NCBI GenBank assembly: GCA_037349105.1
Contig: JAYJMM010000032.1
Coordinates: 1,950,501-2,014,500, forward strand
Length of the DNA: 64,000 bases
Direction of reading: 5' to 3'
Source of the DNA: Limnomonas spitsbergensis
Taxonomy: Eukaryota > Chlorophyta > Chlorophyceae > Chlamydomonadales
The notes below the pieces were generated by a model that saw only the letters and a program-made list of their open reading frames with translations, had not been told where the DNA came from and did not search any database. Below, piece after piece: positions 48,901 through 63,500 of the stretch (position 1 is the first letter of the stretch; every line of letters begins with the position of its first letter). Both the position numbers and the translations under genes were made by a program.

Positions 48901-51900
48901 CATGCATGAAACTAGCAATCTAGCACAACCTGCAAAACACCCTGTGTCAAACATGCATGAAACTAGCAATCTAGCACGACCTGCAAAACACCCTGTGTCA
49001 AACATGCATGAAACCAGCAATCTAGCATGACCTGCAAAACACCCTGTGTCAAACATGCATGAAACTAGCAATCTAGCATGACCTGCAAAACACCCTGTGT
49101 CAAACATGCATGAAACTAGCAATCTAGCACGACCTGCAAAACACCCTGTGTCAAACATGCATGAAACTAGCAATCTAGCACGACCTGCAAAACACCCTGT
49201 GTCAAACATGCATGAAACTAGCAATCTAGCACGACCTGCAAAACACCCTGTGTCAAACATGCATGAAACTAGCAATCTAGCATGACATGCAAAACACCAT
49301 GTGTCAAACATGCATGAAACCAGCAATCTAGCACGACCTGCAAAACACCCTGTGTCAAACATGCATGAAACTAGCAATCTAGCATGACATGCAAAACACC
49401 CTGTGTCAAACATGCATGACACCAGCAATCTAGCATGACATGCAAAACACCCTGTGTCAAACATGCATGAAACTAGCAATCTAGCACGACCTGCAAAACA
49501 CCCTGTGTCAAACATGCATGAAACTAGCAATCTAGCATGACCTGCAAAACACCCTGTGTCAAACATGCATGAAACTAGCAATCTAGCACGACCTGCAAAA
49601 CACCCTGTGTCAAACATGCATGAAACTAGCAATCTAGCATGACCTGCAAAACACCATGTGTCAAACATGCATGAAACTAGCAATCTAGCATGACCTGCAA
49701 AACACCCTGTGTCAAACATGCATGAAACTAGCAATCTAGCATGACCTGCAAAACACCCTGTGTCAAACATGCATGAAACTAGCAATCTAGCACGACCTGC
49801 AAAACACCCTGTGTCAAACATGCATGAAACTAGCAATCTAGCACGACCTGCAAAACACCCTGTGTCAAACATGCATGAAACTAGCAATCTAGCATGACCT
49901 GCAAAACACCCTGTGTCAAACATGCATGAAACTAGCAATCTAGCATGACATGCAAAACACCCTGTGTCAAACATGCATGAAACCAGCAATCTAGCATGAC
50001 CTGCAAAACACCCTGTGTCAAACATGCATGAAACTAGCAATCTAGCATGACATGCAAAACACCCTGTGTCAAACATGCATGAAACTAGCAATCTAGCATG
50101 ACATGCAAAACACCCTGTGTCAAACATGCATGAAACTAGCAATCTAGCATGACATGCAAAACACCCTGTGTCAAACATGCATGAAACTAGCAATCTAGCA
50201 CGACCTGCAAAACACCCTGTGTCAAACATGCATGAAACTAGCAATCTAGCATGACCTGCAAAACACCCTGTGTCAAACATGCATGAAACTAGCAATCTAG
50301 CATGACCTGCAAAACACCCTGTGTCAAACATGCATGAAACTAGCAATCTAGCATGACCTGCAAAACACCCTGTGTCAAACATGCATGAAACTAGCAATCT
50401 AGCACGACCTGCAAAACACCCTGTGTCAAACATGCATGAAACTAGCAATCTAGCACGACCTGCAAAACACCCTGTGTCAAACATGCATGAAACTAGCAAT
50501 CTAGCACGACCTGCAAAACACCCTGTGTCAAACATGCATGAAACTAGCAATCTAGCATGACCTGCAAAACACCCTGTGTCAAACATGCATGAAACTAGCA
50601 ATCTAGCATGACCTGCAAAACACCCTGTGTCAAACATGCATGAAACTAGCAATCTAGCATGACCTGCAAAACACCCTGTGTCAAACATGCATGAAACTAG
50701 CAATCTAGCACAACCTGCAAAACACCCTGTGTCAAACATGCATGAAACTAGCAATCTAGCACGACCTGCAAAACACCCTGTGTCAAACATGCATGAAACC
50801 AGCAATCTAGCATGACCTGCAAAACACCCTGTGTCAAACATGCATGAAACTAGCAATCTAGCATGACCTGCAAAACACCCTGTGTCAAACATGCATGAAA
50901 CTAGCAATCTAGCACGACCTGCAAAACACCCTGTGTCAAACATGCATGAAACTAGCAATCTAGCACGACCTGCAAAACACCCTGTGTCAAACATGCATGA
51001 AACTAGCAATCTAGCACGACCTGCAAAACACCCTGTGTCAAACATGCATGAAACTAGCAATCTAGCATGACATGCAAAACACCATGTGTCAAACATGCAT
51101 GAAACCAGCAATCTAGCACGACCTGCAAAACACCCTGTGTCAAACATGCATGAAACTAGCAATCTAGCATGACATGCAAAACACCCTGTGTCAAACATGC
51201 ATGAAACCAGCAATCTAGCATGACATGCAAAACACCCTGTGTCAAACATGCATGAAACTAGCAATCTAGCACGACCTTCAAAACACCCTGTGTCAAACAT
51301 GCATGAAACTAGCAATCTAGCATGACCTGCAAAACACCCTGTGTCAAACATGCATGAAACTAGCAATCTAGCACGACCTGCAAAACACCCTGTGTCAAAC
51401 ATGCATGAAACTAGCAATCTAGCATGACCTGCAAAACACCATGTGTCAAACATGCATGAAACTAGCAATCTAGCATGACCTGCAAAACACCCTGTGTCAA
51501 ACATGCATGAAACTAGCAATCTAGCATGACCTGCAAAACACCCTGTGTCAAACATGCATGAAACTAGCAATCTAGCACGACCTGCAAAACACCCTGTGTC
51601 AAACATGCATGAAACTAGCAATCTAGCACGACCTGCAAAACACCCTGTGTCAAACATGCATGAAACTAGCAATCTAGCACGACCTGCAAAACACCCTGTG
51701 TCAAACATGCATGAAACTAGCAATCTAGCATGACCTGCAAAACACCCTGTGTCAAACATGCATGAAACTAGCAATCTAGCATGACCTGCAAAACACCCTG
51801 TGTCAAACATGCATGAAACTAGCAATCTAGCATGACCTGCAAAACACCCTGTGTCAAACATGCATGAAACTAGCAATCTAGCACAACCTGCAAAACACCC

Positions 51901-52056
51901 TGTGTCAAACATGCATGAAACTAGCAATCTAGCACGACCTGCAAAACACCCTGTGTCAAACATGCATGAAACCAGCAATCTAGCATGACCTGCAAAACAC
52001 CCTGTGTCAAACATGCATGAAACTAGCAATCTAGCATGACCTGCAAAACACCCTGT
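45956..52056. repeat. Higher-order repeat block, copy 2 (offset 7,446 bp)
   Basis: Partner of 38,510-44,610. Parts recur again further right: the TGACACC tracer reappears at 54415 (+4,998) and 56404 (+1,989), and the block starting at 47210 recurs at 52565, 57155 and 63785. Confidence 0.85.
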
Positions 52057-55000
52057 GTCAAACATGCATGAAACTAGCAATCTAGCACGACCTGCAAAAC
52101 ACCCTGTGTCAAACATGCATGAAACTAGCAATCTAGCACGACCTGCAAAACACCATGTGTCAAACATGCATGAAACTAGCAATCTAGCACGACCTGCAAA
52201 ACACCCTGTGTCAAACATGCATGAAACTAGCAATCTAGCACGACCTGCAAAACACCCTGTGTCAAACATGCATGAAACTAGCAATCTAGCATGACCTGCA
52301 AAACACCCTGTGTCAAACATGCATGAAACTAGCAATCTAGCATGACATGCAAAACACCCTGTGTCAAACATGCATGAAACCAGCAATCTAGCACGACCTG
52401 CAAAACACCCTGTGTCAAACATGCATGAAACTAGCAATCTAGCATGACATGCAAAACACCCTGTGTCAAACATGCATGAAACTAGCAATCTAGCATGACA
52501 TGCAAAACACCCTGTGTCAAACATGCATGAAACTAGCAATCTAGCATGACATGCAAAACACCCTGTGTCAAACATGCATGAAACTAGCAATCTAGCACGA
52601 CCTGCAAAACACCCTGTGTCAAACATGCATGAAACTAGCAATCTAGCACAACCTGCAAAACACCCTGTGTCAAACATGCATGAAACTAGCAATCTAGCAC
52701 AACCTGCAAAACACCCTGTGTCAAACATGCATGAAACCAGCAATCTAGCACGACCTGCAAAACACCCTGTGTCAAACATGCATGAAACTAGCAATCTAGC
52801 ACGACCTGCAAAACACCCTGTGTCAAACATGCATGAAACTAGCAATCTAGCACAACCTGCAAAACACCCTGTGTCAAACATGCATGAAACTAGCAATCTA
52901 GCATGACATGCAAAACACCCTGTGTCAAACATGCATGAAACCAGCAATCTAGCACGACCTGCAAAACACCATGTGTCAAACATGCATGAAACTAGCAATC
53001 TAGCATGACCTGCAAAACACCCTGTGTCAAACATGCATGAAACTAGCAATCTAGCACGACCTGCAAAACACCCTGTGTCAAACATGCATGAAACTAGCAA
53101 TCTAGCACGACCTGCAAAACACCCTGTGTCAAACATGCATGAAACTAGCAATCTAGCACGACCTGCAAAACACCCTGTGTCAAACATGCATGAAACTAGC
53201 AATCTAGCACGACCTGCAAAACACCCTGTGTCAAACATGCATGAAACTAGCAATCTAGCACGACCTGCAAAACACCCTGTGTCAAACATGCATGAAACTA
53301 GCAATCTAGCATGACCTGCAAAACACCCTGTGTCAAACATGCATGAAACTAGCAATCTAGCACGACCTGCAAAACACCCTGTGTCAAACATGCATGAAAC
53401 TAGCAATCTAGCACGACCTGCAAAACACCCTGTGTCAAACATGCATGAAACTAGCAATCTAGCACGACCTGCAAAACACCCTGTGTCAAACATGCATGAA
53501 ACTAGCAATCTAGCATGACCTGCAAAACACCCTGTGTCAAACATGCATGAAACTAGCAATCTAGCATGACCTGCAAAACACCCTGTGTCAAACATGCATG
53601 AAACTAGCAATCTAGCATGACCTGCAAAACACCCTGTGTCAAACATGCATGAAACTAGCAATCTAGCATGACCTGCAAAACACCCTGTGTCAAACATGCA
53701 TGAAACTAGCAATCTAGCACGACCTGCAAAACACCCTATGTCAAACATGCATGAAACTAGCAATCTAGCATGACCTGCAAAACACCCTGTGTCAAACATG
53801 CATGAAACTAGCAATCTAGCATGACCTGCAAAACACCCTGTGTCAAACATGCATGAAACTAGCAATCTAGCATGACCTGCAAAACACCCTGTGTCAAACA
53901 TGCATGAAACTAGCAATCTAGCACAACCTGCAAAACACCCTGTGTCAAACATGCATGAAACTAGCAATCTAGCACGACCTGCAAAACACCCTGTGTCAAA
54001 CATGCATGAAACCAGCAATCTAGCATGACCTGCAAAACACCCTGTGTCAAACATGCATGAAACTAGCAATCTAGCATGACCTGCAAAACACCCTGTGTCA
54101 AACATGCATGAAACTAGCAATCTAGCACGACCTGCAAAACACCCTGTGTCAAACATGCATGAAACTAGCAATCTAGCACGACCTGCAAAACACCCTGTGT
54201 CAAACATGCATGAAACTAGCAATCTAGCACGACCTGCAAAACACCCTTTGTCAAACATGCATGAAACTAGCAATCTAGCATGACATGCAAAACACCATGT
54301 GTCAAACATGCATGAAACCAGCAATCTAGCACGACCTGCAAAACACCCTGTGTCAAACATGCATGAAACTAGCAATCTAGCATGACATGCAAAACACCCT
54401 GTGTCAAACATGCATGACACCAGCAATCTAGCATGACATGCAAAACACCCTGTGTCAAACATGCATGAAACTAGCAATCTAGCACGACCTGCAAAACACC
54501 CTGTGTCAAACATGCATGAAACTAGCAATCTAGCATGACCTGCAAAACACCCTGTGTCAAACATGCATGAAACTAGCAATCTAGCACGACCTGCAAAACA
54601 CCCTGTGTCAAACATGCATGAAACTAGCAATCTAGCATGACCTGCAAAACACCATGTGTCAAACATGCATGAAACTAGCAATCTAGCATGACCTGCAAAA
54701 CACCCTGTGTCAAACATGCATGAAACTAGCAATCTAGCATGACCTGCAAAACACCCTGTGTCAAACATGCATGAAACTAGCAATCTAGCACGACCTGCAA
54801 AACACCCTGTGTCAAACATGCATGAAACTAGCAATCTAGCACGACCTGCAAAACACCCTGTGTCAAACATGCATGAAACTAGCAATCTAGCACGACCTGC
54901 AAAACACCCTGTGTCAAACATGCATGAAACTAGCAATCTAGCATGACCTGCAAAACACCTTGTGTCAAACATGCATGAAACTAGCAATCTAGCACGACCT

Positions 55001-58000
55001 GCAAAACACCCTGTGTCAAACATGCATGAAACTAGCAATCTAGCACGACCTGCAAAACACCCTGTGTCAAACATGCATGAAACTAGCAATCTAGCATGAC
55101 CTGCAAAACACCCTGTGTCAAACATGCATGAAACTAGCAATCTAGCATGACATGCAAAACACCCTGTGTCAAACATGCATGAAACCAGCAATCTAGCATG
55201 ACCTGCAAAACACCCTGTGTCAAACATGCATGAAACTAGCAATCTAGCATGACATGCAAAACACCCTGTGTCAAACATGCATGAAACTAGCAATCTAGCA
55301 TGACATGCAAAACACCCTGTGTCAAACATGCATGAAACTAGCAATCTAGCATGACATGCAAAACACCCTGTGTCAAACATGCATGAAACTAGCAATCTAG
55401 CACGACCTGCAAAACACCCTGTGTCAAACATGCATGAAACTAGCAATCTAGCACAACCTGCAAAACACCCTGTGTCAAACATGCATGAAACTAGCAATCT
55501 AGCACAACCTGCAAAACACCCTGTGTCAAACATGCATGAAACCAGCAATCTAGCACGACCTGCAAAACACCCTGTGTCAAACATGCATGAAACTAGCAAT
55601 CTAGCACGACCTGCAAAACACCCTGTGTCAAACATGCATGAAACTAGCAATCTAGCATGACCTGCAAAACACCCTGTGTCAAACATGCATGAAACTAGCA
55701 ATCTAGCATGACATGCAAAACACCCTGTGTCAAACATGCATGAAACCAGCAATCTAGCACGACCTGCAAAACACCATGTGTCAAACATGCATGAAACTAG
55801 CAATCTAGCACGACCTGCAAAACACCATGTGTCAAACATGCATGAAACTAGCAATCTAGCATGACCTGCAAAACACCCTGTGTCAAACATGCATGAAACT
55901 AGCAATCTAGCACGACCTGCAAAACACCCTGTGTCAAACATGCATGAAACTAGCAATCTAGCACGACCTGCAAAACACCCTGTGTCAAACATGCATGAAA
56001 CCAGCAATCTAGCATGACCTGCAAAACACCCTGTGTCAAACATGCATGAAACTAGCAATCTAGCATGACCTGCAAAACACCCTGTGTCAAACATGCATGA
56101 AACTAGCAATCTAGCACGACCTGCAAAACACCCTGTGTCAAACATGCATGAAACTAGCAATCTAGCACGACCTGCAAAACACCCTGTGTCAAACATGCAT
56201 GAAACTAGCAATCTAGCACGACCTGCAAAACACCCTTTGTCAAACATGCATGAAACTAGCAATCTAGCATGACATGCAAAACACCATGTGTCAAACATGC
56301 ATGAAACCAGCAATCTAGCACGACCTGCAAAACACCCTGTGTCAAACATGCATGAAACTAGCAATCTAGCATGACATGCAAAACACCCTGTGTCAAACAT
56401 GCATGACACCAGCAATCTAGCATGACATGCAAAACACCCTGTGTCAAACATGCATGAAACTAGCAATCTAGCACGACCTGCAAAACACCCTGTGTCAAAC
56501 ATGCATGAAACTAGCAATCTAGCATGACCTGCAAAACACCCTGTGTCAAACATGCATGAAACTAGCAATCTAGCACGACCTGCAAAACACCCTGTGTCAA
56601 ACATGCATGAAACTAGCAATCTAGCATGACCTGCAAAACACCATGTGTCAAACATGCATGAAACTAGCAATCTAGCATGACCTGCAAAACACCCTGTGTC
56701 AAACATGCATGAAACTAGCAATCTAGCATGACCTGCAAAACACCCTGTGTCAAACATGCATGAAACTAGCAATCTAGCACGACCTGCAAAACACCCTGTG
56801 TCAAACATGCATGAAACTAGCAATCTAGCACGACCTGCAAAACACCCTGTGTCAAACATGCATGAAACTAGCAATCTAGCATGACCTGCAAAACACCCTG
56901 TGTCAAACATGCATGAAACTAGCAATCTAGCATGACATGCAAAACACCCTGTGTCAAACATGCATGAAACCAGCAATCTAGCATGACCTGCAAAACACCC
57001 TGTGTCAAACATGCATGAAACTAGCAATCTAGCATGACATGCAAAACACCCTGTGTCAAACATGCATGAAACTAGCAATCTAGCATGACATGCAAAACAC
57101 CCTGTGTCAAACATGCATGAAACTAGCAATCTAGCATGACATGCAAAACACCCTGTGTCAAACATGCATGAAACTAGCAATCTAGCACGACCTGCAAAAC
57201 ACCCTGTGTCAAACATGCATGAAACTAGCAATCTAGCACAACCTGCAAAACACCCTGTGTCAAACATGCATGAAACTAGCAATCTAGCACAACCTGCAAA
57301 ACACCCTGTGTCAAACATGCATGAAACCAGCAATCTAGCACGACCTGCAAAACACCCTGTGTCAAACATGCATGAAACTAGCAATCTAGCACGACCTGCA
57401 AAACACCCTGTGTCAAACATGCATGAAACTAGCAATCTAGCACAACCTGCAAAACACCCTGTGTCAAACATGCATGAAACTAGCAATCTAGCATGACATG
57501 CAAAACACCCTGTGTCAAACATGCATGAAACCAGCAATCTAGCACGACCTGCAAAACACCATGTGTCAAACATGCATGAAACTAGCAATCTAGCACGACC
57601 TGCAAAACACCATGTGTCAAACATGCATGAAACTAGCAATCTAGCATGACCTGCAAAACACCCTGTGTCAAACATGCATGAAACTAGCAATCTAGCACGA
57701 CCTGCAAAACACCCTGTGTCAAACATGCATGAAACTAGCAATCTAGCACGACCTGCAAAACACCCTGTGTCAAACATGCATGAAACTAGCAATCTAGCAC
57801 GACCTGCAAAACACCCTGTGTCAAACATGCATGAAACTAGCAATCTAGCACGACCTGCAAAACACCCTGTGTCAAACATGCATGAAACTAGCAATCTAGC
57901 ACGACCTGCAAAACACCCTGTGTCAAACATGCATGAAACTAGCAATCTAGCATGACCTGCAAAACACCCTGTGTCAAACATGCATGAAACTAGCAATCTA

Positions 58001-58249
58001 GCACGACCTGCAAAACACCCTGTGTCAAACATGCATGAAACTAGCAATCTAGCACGACCTGCAAAACACCCTGTGTCAAACATGCATGAAACTAGCAATC
58101 TAGCACGACCTGCAAAACACCCTGTGTCAAACATGCATGAAACTAGCAATCTAGCATGACCTGCAAAACACCCTGTGTCAAACATGCATGAAACTAGCAA
58201 TCTAGCATGACCTGCAAAACACCCTGTGTCAAACATGCATGAAACTAGC

Positions 58250-60560
58250 AATCTAGCATGACCTGCAAAACACCCTGTGTCAAACATGCATGAAACTAGC
58301 AATCTAGCACGACCTGCAAAACACCCTGTGTCAAACATGCATGAAACTAGCAATCTAGCATGACCTGCAAAACACCCTGTGTCAAACATGCATGAAACTA
58401 GCAATCTAGCACGACCTGCAAAACACCCTGTGTCAAACATGCATGAAACTAGCAATCTAGCATGACCTGCAAAACACCCTGTGTCAAACATGCATGAAAC
58501 TAGCAATCTAGCACGACCTGCAAAACACCCTGTGTCAAACATGCATGAAACTAGCAATCTAGCATGACCTGCAAAACACCCTGTGTCAAACATGCATGAA
58601 ACTAGCAATCTAGCATGACCTGCAAAACACCCTGTGTCAAACATGCATGAAACTAGCAATCTAGCACGACCTGCAAAACACCCTGTGTCAAACATGCATG
58701 AAACTAGCAATCTAGCACGACCTGCAAAACACCCTGTGTCAAACATGCATGAAACTAGCAATCTAGCATGACCTGCAAAACACCCTGTGTCAAACATGCA
58801 TGAAACTAGCAATCTAGCACGACCTGCAAAACACCCTGTGTCCAACATGCATGAAACTAGCAATCTAGCATGACATGCAAAACACCCTGTGTCAAACATG
58901 CATGAAACTAGCAATCTAGCACGACCTGCAAAACACCCTGTGTCAAACATGCATGAAACTAGCAATCTAGCACGACATGCAAAACACCCTGTGTCCAACA
59001 TGCATGAAACTAGCAATCTAGCATGACCTGCAAAACACCCTGTGTCAAACATGCATGAAACTAGCAATCTAGCATGACCTGCAAAACACCATGTGTCAAA
59101 CATGCATGAAACTAGCAATCTAGCACGACCTGCAAAACACCCTGTGTCAAACATGCATGAAACTAGCAATCTAGCATGACCTGCAAAACACCCTGTGTCA
59201 AACATGCATGAAACTAGCAATCTAGCACGACCTGCAAAACACCCTGTGTCAAACATGCATGAAACTAGCAATCTAGCATGACCTGCAAAACACCCTGTGT
59301 CAAACATGCATGAAACTAGCAATCTAGCACGACCTGCAAAACACCCTGTGTCAAACATGCATGAAACTAGCAATCTAGCATGACATGCAAAACACCCTGT
59401 GTCAAACATGCATGAAACTAGCAATCTAGCACGACCTGCAAAACACCCTGTGTCAAACATGCATGAAACTAGCAATCTAGCACGACCTGCAAAACACCCT
59501 GTGTCCAACATGCATGAAACTAGCAATCTAGCATGACCTGCAAAACACCATGTGTCAAACATGCATGAAACTAGCAATCTAGCATGACCTGCAAAACACC
59601 ATGTGTCAAACATGCATGAAACTAGCAATCTAGCACGACCTGCAAAACACCCTGTGTCAAACATGCATGAAACTAGCAATCTAGCATGACATGCAAAACA
59701 CCCTGTGTCAAACATGCATGAAACTAGCAATCTAGCACGACCTGCAAAACACCCTGTGTCAAACATGCATGAAACTAGCAATCTAGCATGACATGCAAAA
59801 CACCCTGTGTCAAACATGCATGAAACTAGCAATCTAGCACGACCTGCAAAACACCCTGTGTCAAACATGCATGAAACTAGCAATCTAGCACGACCTGCAA
59901 AACACCCTGTGTCCAACATGCATGAAACTAGCAATCTAGCATGACCTGCAAAACACCATGTGTCAAACATGCATGAAACTAGCAATCTAGCATGACCTGC
60001 AAAACACCCTGTGTCAAACATGCATGAAACTAGCAATCTAGCACGACCTGCAAAACACCCTGTGTCAAACATGCATGAAACTAGCAATCTAGCATGACCT
60101 GCAAAACACCCTGTGTCAAACATGCATGAAACTAGCAATCTAGCACGACCTGCAAAACACCCTGTGTCAAACATGCATGAAACTAGCAATCTAGCATGAC
60201 CTGCAAAACACCCTGTGTCAAACATGCATGAAACTAGCAATCTAGCACGACCTGCAAAACACCCTGTGTCAAACATGCATGAAACTAGCAATCTAGCATG
60301 ACCTGCAAAACACCCTGTGTCAAACATGCATGAAACTAGCAATCTAGCACGACCTGCAAAACACCCTGTGTCAAACATGCATGAAACTAGCAATCTAGCA
60401 TGACCTGCAAAACACCCTGTGTCAAACATGCATGAAACTAGCAATCTAGCACGACCTGCAAAACACCCTGTGTCAAACATGCATGAAACTAGCAATCTAG
60501 CATGACCTGCAAAACACCCTGTGTCAAACATGCATGAAACTAGCAATCTAGCATGACCTG
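58250..60560. repeat. Dimeric (102-bp) satellite domain
   Basis: Monomers mostly alternate CATGACC and CACGACC, giving a 102-bp higher-order unit. GTCCAACATG tracers at 58840, 58993, 59503 and 59911 mark further 510-bp and 408-bp duplications. The flanking domains do not alternate in this way. Confidence 0.8.
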
Positions 60561-63500
60561 CAAAACACCCTGTGTCAAACATGCATGAAACTAGCAATCT
60601 AGCATGACCTGCAAAACACCCTGTGTCAAACATGTACGAAACCAGCAATCTAGCATGACATGCAAAACACCCTGTGTCAAACATGCATGAAACTAGCAAT
60701 CTAGCATGACCTGCAAAACACCCTGTGTCAAACATGCATGAAACTAGCAATCTAGCATGACCTGCAAAACACCCTGTGTCAAACATGTACGAAACTAGCA
60801 ATCTAGCATGACCTGCAAAACACCCTGTGTCAAACATGCATGAAACTAGCAATCTAGCACGACCTGCAAAACACCCTGTGTCAAACATGCATGAAACTAG
60901 CAATCTAGCACGACCTGCAAAACACCCTGTGTCAAACATGCATGAAACTAGCAATCTAGCATGACCTGCAAAACACCCTGTGTCAAACATGCATGAAACT
61001 AGCAATCTAGCATGACCTGCAAAACACCCTGTGTCAAACATGCATGAAACTAGCAATCTAGCACAACCTGCAAAACACCCTGTGTCAAACATGCATGAAA
61101 CTAGCAATCTAGCATGACCTGCAAAACACCCTGTGTCAAACATGCATGAAACTAGCAATCTAGCACGACCTGCAAAACACCCTGTGTCAAACATGCATGA
61201 AACTAGCAATCTAGCACGACCTGCAAAACACCCTGTGTCAAACATGCATGAAACTAGCAATCTAGCATGACCTGCAAAACACCCTGTGTCAAACATGCAT
61301 GAAACTAGCAATCTAGCATGACCTGCAAAACACCCTGTGTCAAACATGCATGAAACTAGCAATCTAGCATGACCTGCAAAACACCCTGTGTCAAACATGC
61401 ATGAAACTAGCAATCTAGCACGACCTGCAAAACACCCTGTGTCAAACATGCATGAAACTAGCAATCTAGCACGACCTGCAAAACACCCTGTGTCAAACAT
61501 GCATGAAACTAGCAATCTAGCACGACCTGCAAAACACCCTGTGTCAAACATGCATGAAACTAGCAATCTAGCATGACCTGCAAAACACCCTGTGTCAAAC
61601 ATGCATGAAACTAGCAATCTAGCATGACCTGCAAAACACCCTGTGTCAAACATGCATGAAACTAGCAATCTAGCATGACCTGCAAAACACCCTGTGTCAA
61701 ACATGCATGAAACTAGCAATCTAGCACAACCTGCAAAACACCCTGTGTCAAACATGCATGAAACTAGCAATCTAGCACGACCTGCAAAACACCCTGTGTC
61801 AAACATGCATGAAACCAGCAATCTAGCATGACCTGCAAAACACCCTGTGTCAAACATGCATGAAACTAGCAATCTAGCATGACCTGCAAAACACCCTGTG
61901 TCAAACATGCATGAAACTAGCAATCTAGCACGACCTGCAAAACACCCTGTGTCAAACATGCATGAAACTAGCAATCTAGCACGACCTGCAAAACACCCTG
62001 TGTCAAACATGCATGAAACTAGCAATCTAGCACGACCTGCAAAACACCCTGTGTCAAACATGCATGAAACTAGCAATCTAGCATGACATGCAAAACACCA
62101 TGTGTCAAACATGCATGAAACCAGCAATCTAGCACGACCTGCAAAACACCCTGTGTCAAACATGCATGAAACTAGCAATCTAGCATGACATGCAAAACAC
62201 CCTGTGTCAAACATGCATGAAACTAGCAATCTAGCATGACATGCAAAACACCCTGTGTCAAACATGCATGAAACTAGCAATCTAGCACGACCTGCAAAAC
62301 ACCCTGTGTCAAACATGCATGAAACTAGCAATCTAGCATGACCTGCAAAACACCCTGTGTCAAACATGCATGAAACTAGCAATCTAGCACGACCTGCAAA
62401 ACACCCTGTGTCAAACATGCATGAAACTAGCAATCTAGCACAACCTGCAAAACACCCTGTGTCAAACATGCATGAAACTAGCAATCTAGCACGACCTGCA
62501 AAACACCCTGTGTCAAACATGCATGAAACCAGCAATCTAGCATGACCTGCAAAACACCCTGTGTCAAACATGCATGAAACTAGCAATCTAGCATGACCTG
62601 CAAAACACCCTGTGTCAAACATGCATGAAACTAGCAATCTAGCACGACCTGCAAAACACCCTGTGTCAAACATGCATGAAACTAGCAATCTAGCACGACC
62701 TGCAAAACACCCTGTGTCAAACATGCATGAAACTAGCAATCTAGCACGACCTGCAAAACACCCTGTGTCAAACATGCATGAAACTAGCAATCTAGCATGA
62801 CATGCAAAACACCATGTGTCAAACATGCATGAAACCAGCAATCTAGCACGACCTGCAAAACACCCTGTGTCAAACATGCATGAAACTAGCAATCTAGCAC
62901 GACCTGCAAAACACCCTGTGTCCAACATGCATGAAACTAGCAATCTGGCATGACCTGCAAAACACCCTGTGTCAAACATGCATGAAACTAGCAATCTAGC
63001 ATGACCTGCAAAACACCCTGTGTCAAACATGCATGAAACCAGCAATCTAGCATGACATGCAAAACACCCTGTGTCAAACATGCATGAAACTAGCAATCTA
63101 GCACGACCTGCAAAACACCCTGTGTCAAACATGCATGAAACTAGCAATCTAGCATGACCTGCAAAACACCCTGTGTCAAACATGCATGAAACTAGCAATC
63201 TAGCACGACCTGCAAAACACCCTGTGTCAAACATGCATGAAACTAGCAATCTAGCATGACCTGCAAAACACCCTGTGTCAAACATGCATGAAACTAGCAA
63301 TCTAGCATGACCTGCAAAACACCCTGTGTCAAACATGCATGAAACTAGCAATCTAGCATGACCTGCAAAACACCATGTGTCAAACATGCATGAAACTAGC
63401 AATCTAGCACGACCTGCAAAACACCCTGTGTCAAACATGCATGAAACTAGCAATCTAGCACGACCTGCAAAACACCCTGTGTCAAACATGCATGAAACTA

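Noticed and set aside
18140..62800. Dozens of plus-strand ORFs reading MSNMHETSNLARPAKHPV repeats
   Set aside because: They are the plus frame of the satellite, opened whenever CACGACC monomers run together and closed by TGA in CATGACC monomers. They use GTG starts and have no independent support.
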